Positions 11,491 through 21,898 of a DNA stretch of 64,000 nt are shown one piece after another (positions within the stretch are counted from its first letter, which is position 1; each line of letters opens with the position of its first letter). A program made the position numbers and the translations under genes. Source of the DNA: Haliclona indistincta (Eukaryota; Porifera; Demospongiae; Haplosclerida; Chalinidae); assembly GCA_964017065.1 (NCBI GenBank), contig OZ024789.1, positions 3,468,657-3,532,656 on the forward strand. Reading direction: 5' to 3'. The notes below the pieces were generated by a model that did not search any database, was not told the origin of the DNA, and saw only the letters and a list, made by a program, of their open reading frames with translations.

Positions 11491-13041
11491 TCACGAATAG
11501 TTGTAAGCATTGAACATGTCAGCAGCTTCTCTCATGTACTCCTCCTCCTGGTCAAAGTATCTCTCGTAATGTTCCTCCACTATGGCCTGTATGTTGACGT
11601 GCCTCTCCCTCTCTCTCAGCTTGTATCGCTTGGCAACAATGACGAATATTATCATCATCATTATTGCCAGTGGAGGTAGCACTAGACTACTGTACAATGT
11701 ATAGTTTTTAGTAGATATTTTGAATATGTCCACTATGTGTTGTAACAGAAAGCTGCCGTTTGTAGTCCAGCCAGCAATAGTTATCACCAGTCCCATCATT
11801 ATTCCCCTCATTCTGTTTGGAGTCTGGGCCATAGTAAACTCAATTCCATACATTAATGTCACAGTTATACCTATTCCATTCAAGAGTTCTATGACTGGTA
11901 TCCAGTATATCGGCACTTGAGGAGTGTCTGATATCGTAGTATTCTGTGAGAAAAATGCATTTGCAGTGACAACTGTATTTATCACTGTGCTAACCAAACA
12001 CACGATCAGACCTGCTCCTATCATCTTTTTCAAGCCTGGCATATGCTTACGAGCTAAAGGATATACAATGAAGCGATAAACTGGAATCATGACAAAGTTT
12101 GTAATACTGTTATTGGAATGTTGCAGACTAGAAACATACTTCATTGTGTGATTAGCAAGTGAAGTTTGCCTGGGTCCGATATCGCTTAAGAAAATTACTC
12201 CAAAAGTTGACAATAAAGGTGGCGTTAAAGTAAGTATAGTCTTGACATCCTCCACCTCTTCTTCTGTGAATGGTCCTCCAAACTTGTGCTTCCCAAAGTC
12301 AATACGTGAAGGGTGTTCCTCATCAATGTATGTCAATGCGCTGCGAAGTCGAGGGCACTTGTTCTTTCGAGCATAGTTGAGCACTTGAAAGATCAGCTTG
12401 ATGGGATTGCCAGTTTTGTTGTTAGTGTCTAGCCACTTGTGATACAGGCAGTCCATTATCAGAACAGCTGACAAACATAGAGTGCCTAAAGTGAGGAAGA
12501 TCACTGGAAGAATGTCCAGGTATTGGAGCTGATTTGGAATTGGAACACACTGTAGTATGTGTACTAAAAGAATTGCAATGTAATATCCCCAACAGTACCA
12601 GTGTACTGCAGCACTGAGCTGTTCAGCTGATGCTCCTATCATTTGATCAAGAGCAAACGGTAGCATAATAGTATAGAAGCTTCCAAAGCCAAAAATACCT
12701 AATAGCATGCCTATTACAAGCAGTGTAAATACAGGAACTGGAGTCCAGTCAAATTGAAGCATCACAAAAGCAGCTTGTAGTGTTAGAATGGTTACTAAAG
12801 ACAAGACCAGTCCAACAACAACAGCTCGATATCGTCCAAGCCATGACTCAGCTACCCAGCCTGTCACAGGTAGCAATACATATAATGCGATGAGTATATC
12901 TTTTCCAGCATTCTTTAAGTTGTCAGGAAGACTGACAACAATAGCAGTATGCTCAAATTGTTGTACTGCATACAGTAGACCACTCATGAGCAACACCAAG
13001 GCGGTGCCTCGAGAAAAAAATCGGCAGCAATGCCTAGCCAT
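11491..13041 (-). CDS. POT/PTR2-family transporter, type 1, intact
   Basis: This encodes 516 residues in one exon. I chose the ATG at 13041 because the protein then begins MARHCCRFFSRG like its sisters; the frame is open a further 24 codons upstream, but that sequence is the conserved non-coding U spacer. Both POT signatures, the invariant loop and the charged tail are present, and it ends MFNAYNYS. It is very close to 6244-7770 through most of its length. They differ in scattered positions of the outer TM7-TM8 loop (SLQHSNNSITNF here, SLLDSNNSITIF there) and in the last residues. The hydrophobic profile suggests a functional plasma-membrane or endolysosomal carrier of unknown substrate. Confidence 0.93.
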   Translation of the reverse strand: MARHCCRFFSRGTALVLLMSGLLYAVQQFEHTAIVVSLPDNLKNAGKDILIALYVLLPVTGWVAESWLGRYRAVVVGLVLSLVTILTLQAAFVMLQFDWTPVPVFTLLVIGMLLGIFGFGSFYTIMLPFALDQMIGASAEQLSAAVHWYCWGYYIAILLVHILQCVPIPNQLQYLDILPVIFLTLGTLCLSAVLIMDCLYHKWLDTNNKTGNPIKLIFQVLNYARKNKCPRLRSALTYIDEEHPSRIDFGKHKFGGPFTEEEVEDVKTILTLTPPLLSTFGVIFLSDIGPRQTSLANHTMKYVSSLQHSNNSITNFVMIPVYRFIVYPLARKHMPGLKKMIGAGLIVCLVSTVINTVVTANAFFSQNTTISDTPQVPIYWIPVIELLNGIGITVTLMYGIEFTMAQTPNRMRGIMMGLVITIAGWTTNGSFLLQHIVDIFKISTKNYTLYSSLVLPPLAIMMMIIFVIVAKRYKLRERERHVNIQAIVEEHYERYFDQEEEYMREAADMFNAYNYS

Positions 13042-13814
13042 GGCTAGCTCTTGAATGATAAACACTGCCTTGCAAGAAGTTATTGTTCTATTTTGGTGTC
13101 TGAAGCACGTCAAATCATGTATTTTAGGCCGATTTTAGGCTATCTAAACTGAATTTTGCTTACAAACTCGTGTAAGTTAATCCATTTTGAGGAAGATGAC
13201 AAACAACTACTGTGTACTACAAGTAAGCATCAGTACAATCTGTTACAGAGGCCTAGGAAGATAGTGATAGACAAGTAATATCACACTTATAAAACCATTG
13301 TTACTACAAGCGTACCACATAAGCCACACTAGAAGCATTGCTGCAATGTATGGGTAGAAACTCCCAAGATTTTATACTCAAGAATATTAACGAGTAACAT
13401 TTCCAACCCTTGGCATGCCATCAACACACTCCACTGCTCACCATTTGTTGCTATGCCACTGTGCTACTAAAACTTGCATTGCCATTGTTTCTTCTGATTT
13501 CCCAAAACTGCACTTAATGTATGTGGAGTAACTATCTGCGTCATTGCATCCACTAGCTACAAAAATACCAGTTCAGTACTCCAGTGTGCAAACCTCTGCC
13601 TGATAGGAATGCGTGATTGTTGACAACTACAGCGAAATATTATTATGCGCTGACAATCAATGTGCATTAGAGGTGATTTTCAGAGAGTATTTGTTAAAAT
13701 GCTTAAGCTTGGCGTTCACTGGGTAGTTATTGATTGATAGAGTGTATCACTGGTTCGTGTTATTCTAAGAAACTTTCAGTGTTATCAGTGCAAGACGTAT
13801 TATAATAATTATTA
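13042..13814. repeat. Spacer 'U', copy 2
   Basis: This is near-identical to 7771-8603 with small indels and lacks the MITE found in copies 3 and 4. It lies 5' of the type-1 gene at 11491-13041. No gene is visible. Confidence 0.8.
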
Positions 13815-14649
13815 TTAGTTTTTGTACTTATCAGCTGCTTCTCTCATGTACTCCTCCTCCTGGTCAAAGTATCTCTCGTAATGTTCCTCCACTATGGCCT
13901 GTATGTTGACGTGCCTCTCCCTCTCTCTCAGCTTGTATCGCTTGGCAACAATGACAAATATTATCATCATCATTATTGCCAGTGGAGGTAGCACTAGACT
14001 ACTGTACAATGTATAGTTTTGAGTAGATACTTCGAATATTCCCACTATGCGCATTAAGATTTTGCTGTCATTTGTAGTCCAGCCCATCATGGTTATCACC
14101 AGTCCCATCATTATTCCTCTCATTCTGTTTGGAGTCTGAGCCATAGTGAACTCAATTCCGTACATCAATGTCACTGTTATTCCTATTCCATTCAAGAGTT
14201 CTATGACTGGTATCCAGTATATCGGTACTTGAGGAGTGTCTGATATCGTAGTATTCTGTGAGAAAAACGCATTTGCAGTGACAACTGTATTTATCACTGT
14301 GCTAACCAAACACACGATCAGACCTGCTCCTATCATCTTTTTCAATCTTGGAATATGCCTACGAGCTAAAGGATACACAATGAAGCGGTAGACTGGAATC
14401 AAGATGAAGATAGTAATGCTCTTATTACAATATCTTTGACTAGAAAAACACTTGACTGTGTGATTAGCAACTGGAATTTGCCTGGGTCCGATATCGCTTA
14501 AGAAAATTACTCCAATAGCTAGCAATAAAGGTGGCATTAAACTAAGTATAGTCCTGACATCCTCCACCTCTTCTTCTGTGAATGGTCCTCCAAACTTGTG
14601 CTTCCCAAAGTCAAGACGTGAAGGGTGTTCCTCATCAATGTATGTCAAT
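13815..14649 (-). pseudogene. C-terminal half of a type-1 POT transporter split by a foldback element
   Basis: Coding runs from TYIDEEHPSR in the cytosolic loop through TM7-TM12 to REAADKYKN and a stop. It joins in homology with 15632-16344, from which it is separated by a 982-bp insertion. The leading residues of the open frame (MTINFSLETL) come from the insertion. Apart from the insertion this half shows no disabling change, which suggests a recent event. Confidence 0.92.
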
Positions 14650-15631
14650 AGGGTCTCCAATGAAAAATTGATAGTCACAGATTCAGCGGGCTTGCATCTC
14701 GGTGTGTAGAGTAGTTTGACCCGAACATAAAACGGAAAACGAGAGAAGCGCCAAGTCCTTCCTTTTTGCAGGAAAAAATAAAAACACTCGAAATAACTGG
14801 GAGAGCTAGCTAATCGTAAGTAAATACTTTTTGTTCAAACTGCATTCAGCGCCAAAGCTTGGTTTTATTGGTAAGGATGCACAGGATCATGCTGTCAAGA
14901 TTTCCAAGCTCTTCGACGTCGCGGCGATCTTTATGCGCTGTTTCCAGGCCATACATTGTACATTGAAAGAGGGCGGGGCCCCAAGACGATCACGAAAATA
15001 GACTTGGGACTCCAGCGCTTTTGTAAATAGTGCTGTAGCAACCCTAATGCAGATTTTGCTTAGTTAGGTATCAATACATCTGCACAGCGAGTTTTATGAA
15101 GTTTATACACTTCCTTCCATCTGGCTCAAAAAACCGAAAATAAAACAGAAAAATTTTGAGCCAGATGGAAGGAAGTGTATGAACTCCATAAAACTCGCTG
15201 TGCAGATGTATTGATACCTAACTAAACAAAATCTGCATTAGGGTTGCTACAGCACAATTTACAAAAGCGCTGGAGTCCTAAGTCTATTTTCGTGATCGTC
15301 TTGGGGCCCCGCCCTCTTTCAATGTATGGCTTGGAAACAGCGCATAAAGATCGCCGCGACATCGAAGAGCTTGGAAATCTTGACAGCATGATCCTGTGCA
15401 TCCTTACCAATAAAGCCAAGCTTTGGCGCTGAATGCAGTTTGAACAAAAAGTATTTACTTACGATTGGCTAGCTCCACCCAGTTATTTCGAGTGTTTTTA
15501 TTTTTTCCTGCAAAAAGGAAGGACTTGGCGCTTCTCTGTTTGTCCGTTTTATGTTCGGGTCAAACTACTCTACACACCGAGATGCAAGCCCGCTGAATCT
15601 GTGACTGTCAATTTTTTTCATTGGAGACCCT
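14650..15631. mobile_element. Long foldback element (about 475-bp inverted arms) inserted in a transporter
   Basis: The ends are AGGGTCTCCAATG and CATTGGAGACCCT. The two arms are near-perfect inverted copies of each other across almost the whole element, meeting at about 15130-15160. The flanks show an 8-bp direct repeat ATGTCAAT (14642-14649 and 15633-15640), or 9 bp with one mismatch (TATGTCAAT/AATGTCAAT). Long arms with an 8-9-bp duplication suggest a Mutator-like or P-like non-autonomous element. That class assignment is an inference; no transposase is encoded. Confidence 0.92.
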
Positions 15632-16344
15632 AATGTCAATGCGCTGCGAAGTCGAGGGCACTTGTTCTTTCGAGCATAGTTGAGCACTTGAAAGATCAGC
15701 TTGATGGGATTGCCAGTTTTGTTGTTAGTGTCTAGCCACTTGTGATACAGGCAGTCCATTATCAGAACAGCTGACAAACATAGAGTGGCTAAAGTGAGGA
15801 AGATCACTGGAAGAATGTCCAGGTATTGGAGCTGGTTTGGGATCGGAATACACTCAAGCACATCTTTCAATAATACTCCGTTATTGAACCCCCAGAAGAA
15901 CCAGTGTACTGCATCACTGAGCTGTTCAGCTGATGCTCCTATCATTTGGTCAAGAGCAAATGGTAGCATAACAGTATAGAAGCTTCCAAACCCAAAAATA
16001 CCTATTGGCATGATTATTACAAGCAGTGTAAATACAGGAACTGGAGTCCAGTCAAATTGCAGCATCACAAAAGCAGCTTGTAGTGTTAGAACAGTTATCG
16101 AAGACAAGACCAGTCCAACAACAATAGCTCGATATCGTCCAAGCCATGACTCAGCTACCCAGCCTGTCACAGGTAGCAATACATATAATGCAATGAGTAT
16201 ATCTCTTACGGCAATATTTAAGCTGTAAGGAAGACTGGCAAAAATAGCAGCAAACTCAAGTCGTTGTACGGCATACAGTAGACCACTCATGAGCAACACC
16301 AAGGCAGTGCCTCGAGATAAACATTGGCAGCAGTGCCTAGCCAT
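15632..16344 (-). pseudogene. N-terminal half of the split type-1 POT transporter
   Basis: The ATG at 16344 gives MARHCCQCLSRG, TM1-TM6, the POT signature and the cytosolic loop as far as RLRSALT. The frame then enters the foldback element and stops about 22 codons later. A truncated six-TM product would be possible if transcribed. I looked for an intron-like GT-AG exit that would restore the frame and found none that works. Confidence 0.92.
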
Positions 16345-17198
16345 AGCTATAGTTCTTGAATGACAAACACTGCTTTGGAAGAAGTTACTGTTCTAATTCG
16401 GTATTTGAAGCACGTCAAATCATGTATTTTAGGCCGATTTAAGGCTATCTAAACTGAATTTTGCTGTGTCATTGTTACAAACTCGTGCAAGTTAATCCAT
16501 TTTGGGAAGATGACAAACAACTAAATTTTTGTACTGCAGGTAAACATCACTACAATCTGTTACATAGGCGTGTGATAGGTTACAACTGCTCACCATTTTG
16601 TTGAGCCTATGCCACAATGTTGACTCTAGTTCACAATGAGTCACAAAGCGATGCGACACGACGCGATACATGTACGTTCACAATACGTCGCAACGCAATG
16701 AAATGCATGGTTTTGTTACCAACGCGTGACACAACGCAAGGATAGAAATAAGTTATATTTCTTGCGGCGCGACGCGGCACTGTCATTGTGACCATTGTGA
16801 ACTAGGATTTACTACAACTTGCATTTCCATAGTATATGCATGTGCACGCGTTTCTTCTAAAACTGCATATAATGTATGTGGAAGAACTATCTGCATCACT
16901 GCATCCACTAGCTACAAAAATACCTGTTCAGTACTCCAGAGTGCAAAGCTCTGCCTGAATGTGCGATTGTTGAGAACTACAGCGAAATATTTATTTTCAA
17001 TATGCAGTAGAGGTGATTTTCAGAGAGTATTTTGTTATTAAAATGCTTAAGCTTGATGTTCACTAGGTAGTTATTGATTGATAGAGTGTATCACTGGTTT
17101 GTATTAACAAAAAATCTTAATAATAATCACTGATAATAAATGTATGCTTTCATCAGCAGCTTTATCTAAGAACATTTTCAGTGGCATCATAATAATAA
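16345..17198. repeat. Spacer 'U', copy 3
   Basis: Homologous to 7771-8603. It contains a ~174-bp MITE (16629-16802), which is also present in copy 4 but not in copies 1 and 2. Confidence 0.8.
16629..16802. mobile_element. Short MITE with TIR GTTCACAATG
   Basis: The ends are GTTCACAATG and CATTGTGAAC, flanked by CTA/TAG. The inside is rich in GCGACGCG-type repeats. The same element is at 21301-21465 at the same relative place, so it was duplicated together with the spacer and gene. Confidence 0.85.
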
Positions 17199-18725
17199 TT
17201 ATTGTTTTTTGTACATGTCAGCAGCTTCTCTCATGTACTCCTCCTCCTGGTCAAAGTATCTCTCGTAATGTTCCTCCACTATGGCCTGTATGTTGACGTG
17301 CCTCTCCCTCTCTCTCAGCTTGTATCGCTTGGCAACAATGACAAATATTATCATCATCAGTATTGCCAGTGGAGGTAGCACTAGACTACTGTACAATGTA
17401 TAGTTTTGAGTAGATATTTTGAATATGCCCACTATGCGCTTTAAGATTTTGCTGCCGTTTATACTCCAGCCAATCATAGTTATCACCAGTCCCATCATTA
17501 TTCCTCTCATTCTGTTTGGAGTCTGAGCCACACAAAATTCTATTCCATAGACCATTGTCACTATTAAACCTATCCCATTCAAGAACTCGATCACTAGCAT
17601 CCAGTACAGCGATACTTGAATGTACTCAGTGTTATGCGAAAAATATCCAGTCATAATCACTACTGTATTTATCATTGTGCTAGCCAAGCACAGACTTAGA
17701 CCTGTTCCTATCATCTTCAACAAAGTTGGCATGTACTTACTAACCAAGGGAAGCACCATTGAACGGTAAACAGGAATCAGTACAAAAGCTGTAATGCTGT
17801 TGGTGCAATATGTTAGATTAGACACACACTTGATAATAGTTCTATCAAGTGGAACTTGCCTTGGTCCAAACTCGCTTAAGAAAACCACTACAAATGCAGA
17901 TAGTACCAATGGCATAAGGTACAATATTGTCTTGACATCCTCCACCTCTTCTTCTGTGAATGGTCCTCCAAACTTGTGCTTCCCAAAGTCAAGACGTGAA
18001 GGGTGTTCCTCATCAATGTATGTCAATGCACTGCGAAGTCGAGGGCACTTGTTCTTTCGAGCATAGTTGAGCACTTGAAAGATCAGCTTGATGGGATTGC
18101 CAGTTTTGTTGTTAGTGTCTAGCCACTTGTGGTACAGGCAGTCCATTATCAGAACAGCTGAGAAACATAGAGTGGCTAAAGTGAGGAAGATCATTGGAAG
18201 GATGTCCAGGTATTGGAGATTGCTTGGGATTGGAACACACTGAAGAACATCTTTGAACAGCAGTGAGATGTCAAAGTCCCAACAGTACCATTGTACTGCA
18301 GCGCTGATATCCTCGGCTGATGCTCCTATCATTTGGTCAAGAGCAAATGGTAGCATAATACTATAGAAGCTTCCAAAGCCAAGAGTACCCATCACCAAAC
18401 CAGCAACAATCAGTATAAATACTGGAATTGGAGTCAAGTCAAGTTGTAGCATTAAAAAAGCAGCTTGCAGTGTTAGAGTTGTTGCTAATGACAAGACCAG
18501 TCCAACAACAATAGCTCGATATCGTCCAAGCCATGACTCAGCTACCCAGCCTGTCACAGGTAGCAATACCCAGAGAGCAACGTGTATATATTCGAGTTCA
18601 AACCAGTGAGGAAGACTGAAAGCGACAACAGAGAATAAGAACCAGTGTGCTGCATACAATAGACCACTCATGAGCAACACCAAGGTAGATCCTCGAGAAT
18701 AACATCGACAACAGTGCCTAGCCAT
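17199..18725 (-). CDS. POT/PTR2-family transporter, type 2, intact
   Basis: This is a 508-residue single exon beginning MARHCCRCYSRGSTLVLLMSG. It defines type 2: TM1 region AAHWFLFSVVAFSLPHWFE, ASAEDISAAVQWYCW before TM5, TM7-TM8 loop GPRQVPLDRTIIKCVSN, and EFCVAQTPNRMRG as second signature (FTMAQ in type 1). The tail ends AADMYKKQ, where the close sister at 21899 has MYKN. The cytosolic loop around 198-268 is almost unchanged from type 1. Spacer U lies 3' and spacer D lies 5'. Confidence 0.93.
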   Translation of the reverse strand: MARHCCRCYSRGSTLVLLMSGLLYAAHWFLFSVVAFSLPHWFELEYIHVALWVLLPVTGWVAESWLGRYRAIVVGLVLSLATTLTLQAAFLMLQLDLTPIPVFILIVAGLVMGTLGFGSFYSIMLPFALDQMIGASAEDISAAVQWYCWDFDISLLFKDVLQCVPIPSNLQYLDILPMIFLTLATLCFSAVLIMDCLYHKWLDTNNKTGNPIKLIFQVLNYARKNKCPRLRSALTYIDEEHPSRLDFGKHKFGGPFTEEEVEDVKTILYLMPLVLSAFVVVFLSEFGPRQVPLDRTIIKCVSNLTYCTNSITAFVLIPVYRSMVLPLVSKYMPTLLKMIGTGLSLCLASTMINTVVIMTGYFSHNTEYIQVSLYWMLVIEFLNGIGLIVTMVYGIEFCVAQTPNRMRGIMMGLVITMIGWSINGSKILKRIVGIFKISTQNYTLYSSLVLPPLAILMMIIFVIVAKRYKLRERERHVNIQAIVEEHYERYFDQEEEYMREAADMYKKQ

Positions 18726-19458
18726 AGTTACTGAATCATATGAATGACAAACACTGCCATATACATAATGTCATTTGAGCAGTTCATTGCCGAATCACTA
18801 TACGTTATGTTAACATGTTGTAATGGAATTGAATACTTTCTAGTTTCTCAGTAATCATGCAGGGACCTGTTGTTCACATGCAGCGACGAATTTTTTTTCC
18901 TGTACTTTAATTTTTGTGACTACCCGTGTTGTATACGCATTGTCCGTCTTTGTGGAACATGTCAATGATGTCCATCTACATGTTTTGTTCATCCAAAATA
19001 AAACAAAAATAAAGATGCTTCGAGAGGTTTCACTGATATAAATGGATATCTTAAAGATGCTTCGAGAGGTTTCACTGATATAAATGGATATCTTAAAGCC
19101 ATTACTGAATAAACACTAAGCCTTGTCTTGTGTTATGACGCTTCTTTGTTTGGTATGCATAAACAAACACTCAATTTGGCAACAAACTGACAAAATTGAT
19201 TTTCTTCAAGAGAGCTAAGACACTTCATAGTAACTGGTAGTCTTCATAGTCAGTGGTACACAAAAATTGTCTTCAACCCGGATAATATTCCACACATCAT
19301 GTCATGACTTGTATAGTACAGTGTTATTATTTCAAAGATTGACGCAAATGCATGACTTTGACACAAAAGTGGAATTATAAGCTAATGCTATGCACAATTT
19401 TTTCTGAAACAATGCACACTTCATAATAGTAACTGTCTGATAAAACTTTGCTACTGGT
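18726..19458. repeat. Type-2 5' flank plus spacer 'D', copy 3
   Basis: The first ~150 bases (ATATACATAATGTCATTTG...) are shared with the other type-2 starts at 23423 and 26379. From about 18880 the D block begins, with two ~42-bp units. No gene is seen. Confidence 0.75.
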
Positions 19459-21009
19459 TCACGAATAGTTGTAAGCATTAAACATGTCAGCAGCTTCTCT
19501 CATGTACTCCTCTTCCTGGTCAAAGTATCTCTCGTAATGTTCCTCCACTATGGCCTGTATGTTGACGTGCCTCTCCCTCTCTCTCAGCTTGTATCGCTTG
19601 GCAACAATGACAAATATTATCATCATCATTATTGCCAGTGGAGGTAGCACTAGACTACTGTACAATGTATAAGTTTGAGTAGATACTCTGAATATGTCCA
19701 CTACGTATTGGAATAGAACGATGCCGTTTGTAGTCCAGCCCATCATAGCTGTCACCAGTCCCATCATTATTCCTCTCATTCTGTTTGGAGTCTGAGCCAT
19801 AGTGAACTCAATTCCGTACATCAATGTCACTGTTATTCCTATTCCATTCAAGATTTCTATGACTGGTATCCAGTATATCGGTACTTGAGGAGTGTCTGAT
19901 ATCGTAGTATTCTGTGAGAAAAACGCATTTGCAGTGACAGCTGTATTTATCACTGTGCTAACCAAACACACGATCAGACCTGCTCCTATCATCTTCAACA
20001 AGCTTGGAATATGCTTACGAGCTAAAGGATATACAATGAAGCGATATACTGGAATCATGACAAAGTTTGTAATGCTCGTATTGCAATATCGTTGACTAGA
20101 AACACACTTGATTGTGTGATTAGCAACTGGAGTTTGCCTGGGTCCGATATCGCTTAAGAAAATTACTCCAATAGTTGACAATAAAGGTGGCATTAAGCTA
20201 AGTATAGTCTTGACATCCTCCACCTCTTCTTCTGTAAATGGTCCTCCAAACTTGTGCTTCCCAAAGTCAATACGTGAAGGGTGTTCCTCATCAATGTATG
20301 TCAATGCACTGCGAAGTCGAGGGCACTTGTTCTTTCGAGCATAGTTGAGCACTTGAAAGATCAGCTTGACGGGATTGCCAGTTTTGTTGTTAGTATCTAG
20401 CCACTTGTGGTACAGGCAGTCCATTATCAGAACAGCTGACAAACATAGAGTGGCTAAAGTGAGGAAGATCACTGGAAAAATGTCCAGGTATTGGAGCTGG
20501 TTTGGGATTGGAACACACTCAAGCACATCCTTCAATAATACTCCGTTATTGAACCCCCAGAAGAACCAGTGTACTGCAGCACTGAGCTGCTCAGCTGATG
20601 CTCCTATCATTTGGTCAAGAGCAAATGGTAGCATAACAGTATAGAAGCTTCCAAACCCAAAAATACCTATTGGCATGATCATTACAAGCAGTGTAAATAC
20701 AGGAACTGGAGCCCAGTCAAATTGCAGCATCACAAAAGCAGCTTGCAGTGTTAGAACAGTTATCGAAGACAAGACCAGTCCAACAACAATAGCTCGATAT
20801 CATCCAAGCCATGACTCAGCTACCCAGCCTGTCACAGGTAGCAATACATATAATGCGATGAGTATATCTTTTACGGCAATATTTAAGTTGTCAGAAAGAC
20901 TGACAAAAATAGCAGCAAACTCAAGTCGTTGTGCTGCATACAGTAGACCACTCATGAGCAACACCAAGGTAGTGCCTCGAGATAAACATCGGCAGCAATG
21001 CCTAGCCAT
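19459..21009 (-). pseudogene. Type-1 POT transporter with a single nonsense codon
   Basis: A full-length gene runs from the ATG at 21009 (MARHCCRCLSRG) to MFNAYNYS and a stop. An in-frame TGA at 20802-20800 interrupts the POT signature: sisters read WLGRYRAI, and here the arginine codon CGA has become TGA. No other lesion is visible; the downstream ~437 codons are open. The change is a C-to-T at CpG. It could be a pseudogene, a null allele or a sequencing error. Confidence 0.9.
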
Positions 21010-21898
21010 AGCTATAGTTCTTGAATGATAAACACTGCTTTGCAAGAAGTTATTGTTCTATTTTGGTGTTTGGAGCACGTCAAACTAATGTATTTTAGGC
21101 CGATTTAAGGCAATCTAAACTGAATTTTGCTGTGTCATTGTTACAAACTCGTGCAAGTTAATCCATTTTGGGAAGATGACAAACAACTACATTTTTGTAC
21201 TACAAGTAAACATCAGTGCAATCTGTTACATAGGTGTGTGATAGGTTACAACTGCTCATCATTTGTTGCTACGCCACTATGTTGAGCCTAGTTCACAATG
21301 ATTCACAGAGCTAAGTGATGCGATGCGAAGCGACAAATCGTTCACAATATGTCACAACGTGGTGAAATCCATGTTTTTTTACCACCGCGAGATGCGACGC
21401 AAGGATAGAAATGAGTTATATTTCTTGCAGCGCGACGCACCACTGTCATTGTGACCATTGTGAACTAGGATTTACTAAAACTTGCATTGCCATAGTACAG
21501 TATATGCATGTGCACGTGTTTCTTCTAAAACTGCATTTAATGTATGTGGAAGAACTGTCAGTATCACTGCATCCTCTAGCTACAGTACTCCAGAGTGCAA
21601 AGCTCTGCCTGATACATGTAGGAACGCGTGATTGTTGAGAACTACAGCGAAATATTTTATGCGCTTACAATATGTAGTAGAGATGATTTTCAGAGAGTAT
21701 TTTGTTATTAAAATGCTTAAGCTTGATGTTCACTAGGTAGTTATTGATTGATAGAGTGTATCACTGGTTCGTGTTATTGTTTGTTAACAAAAAATCTTAA
21801 TAATAATCACTGATAATAATATTATTAAATGTATGCTTACATCAGCAACTTTATCCTTTATCCAAGAAAATTTTTCATTGGTATCATAATAATAATAA
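21010..21898. repeat. Spacer 'U', copy 4
   Basis: Homologous to the other U spacers and closest to copy 3, sharing the GTTCACAATG MITE at 21301-21465. No gene is visible. Confidence 0.8.
21301..21465. mobile_element. Short MITE, sister of 16629-16802
   Basis: It has the same TIRs GTTCACAATG/CATTGTGAAC and the same flanking CTA/TAG as 16629-16802, with small internal differences. Confidence 0.85.

Noticed and set aside
11491..13113. 540-residue form of the transporter starting at 13113
   Set aside because: The extra 24 codons are conserved spacer U sequence that is not open in sister loci; the MARHCC start at 13041 matches all relatives.
15632..16344. Foldback element spliced out as an intron to restore the split transporter
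   Set aside because: The plausible GT and AG at the element ends leave an in-frame stop after joining.
17794..18066. Plus-strand open frames opposite the conserved transporter loop (similar ones in every copy)
   Set aside because: They are antisense shadows of the invariant coding segment and recur wherever it does.
20800..20802. TGA as selenocysteine or programmed readthrough
   Set aside because: The sister codon is CGA (Arg), not Cys, and no nearby SECIS-like hairpin was seen; a CpG transition is simpler.
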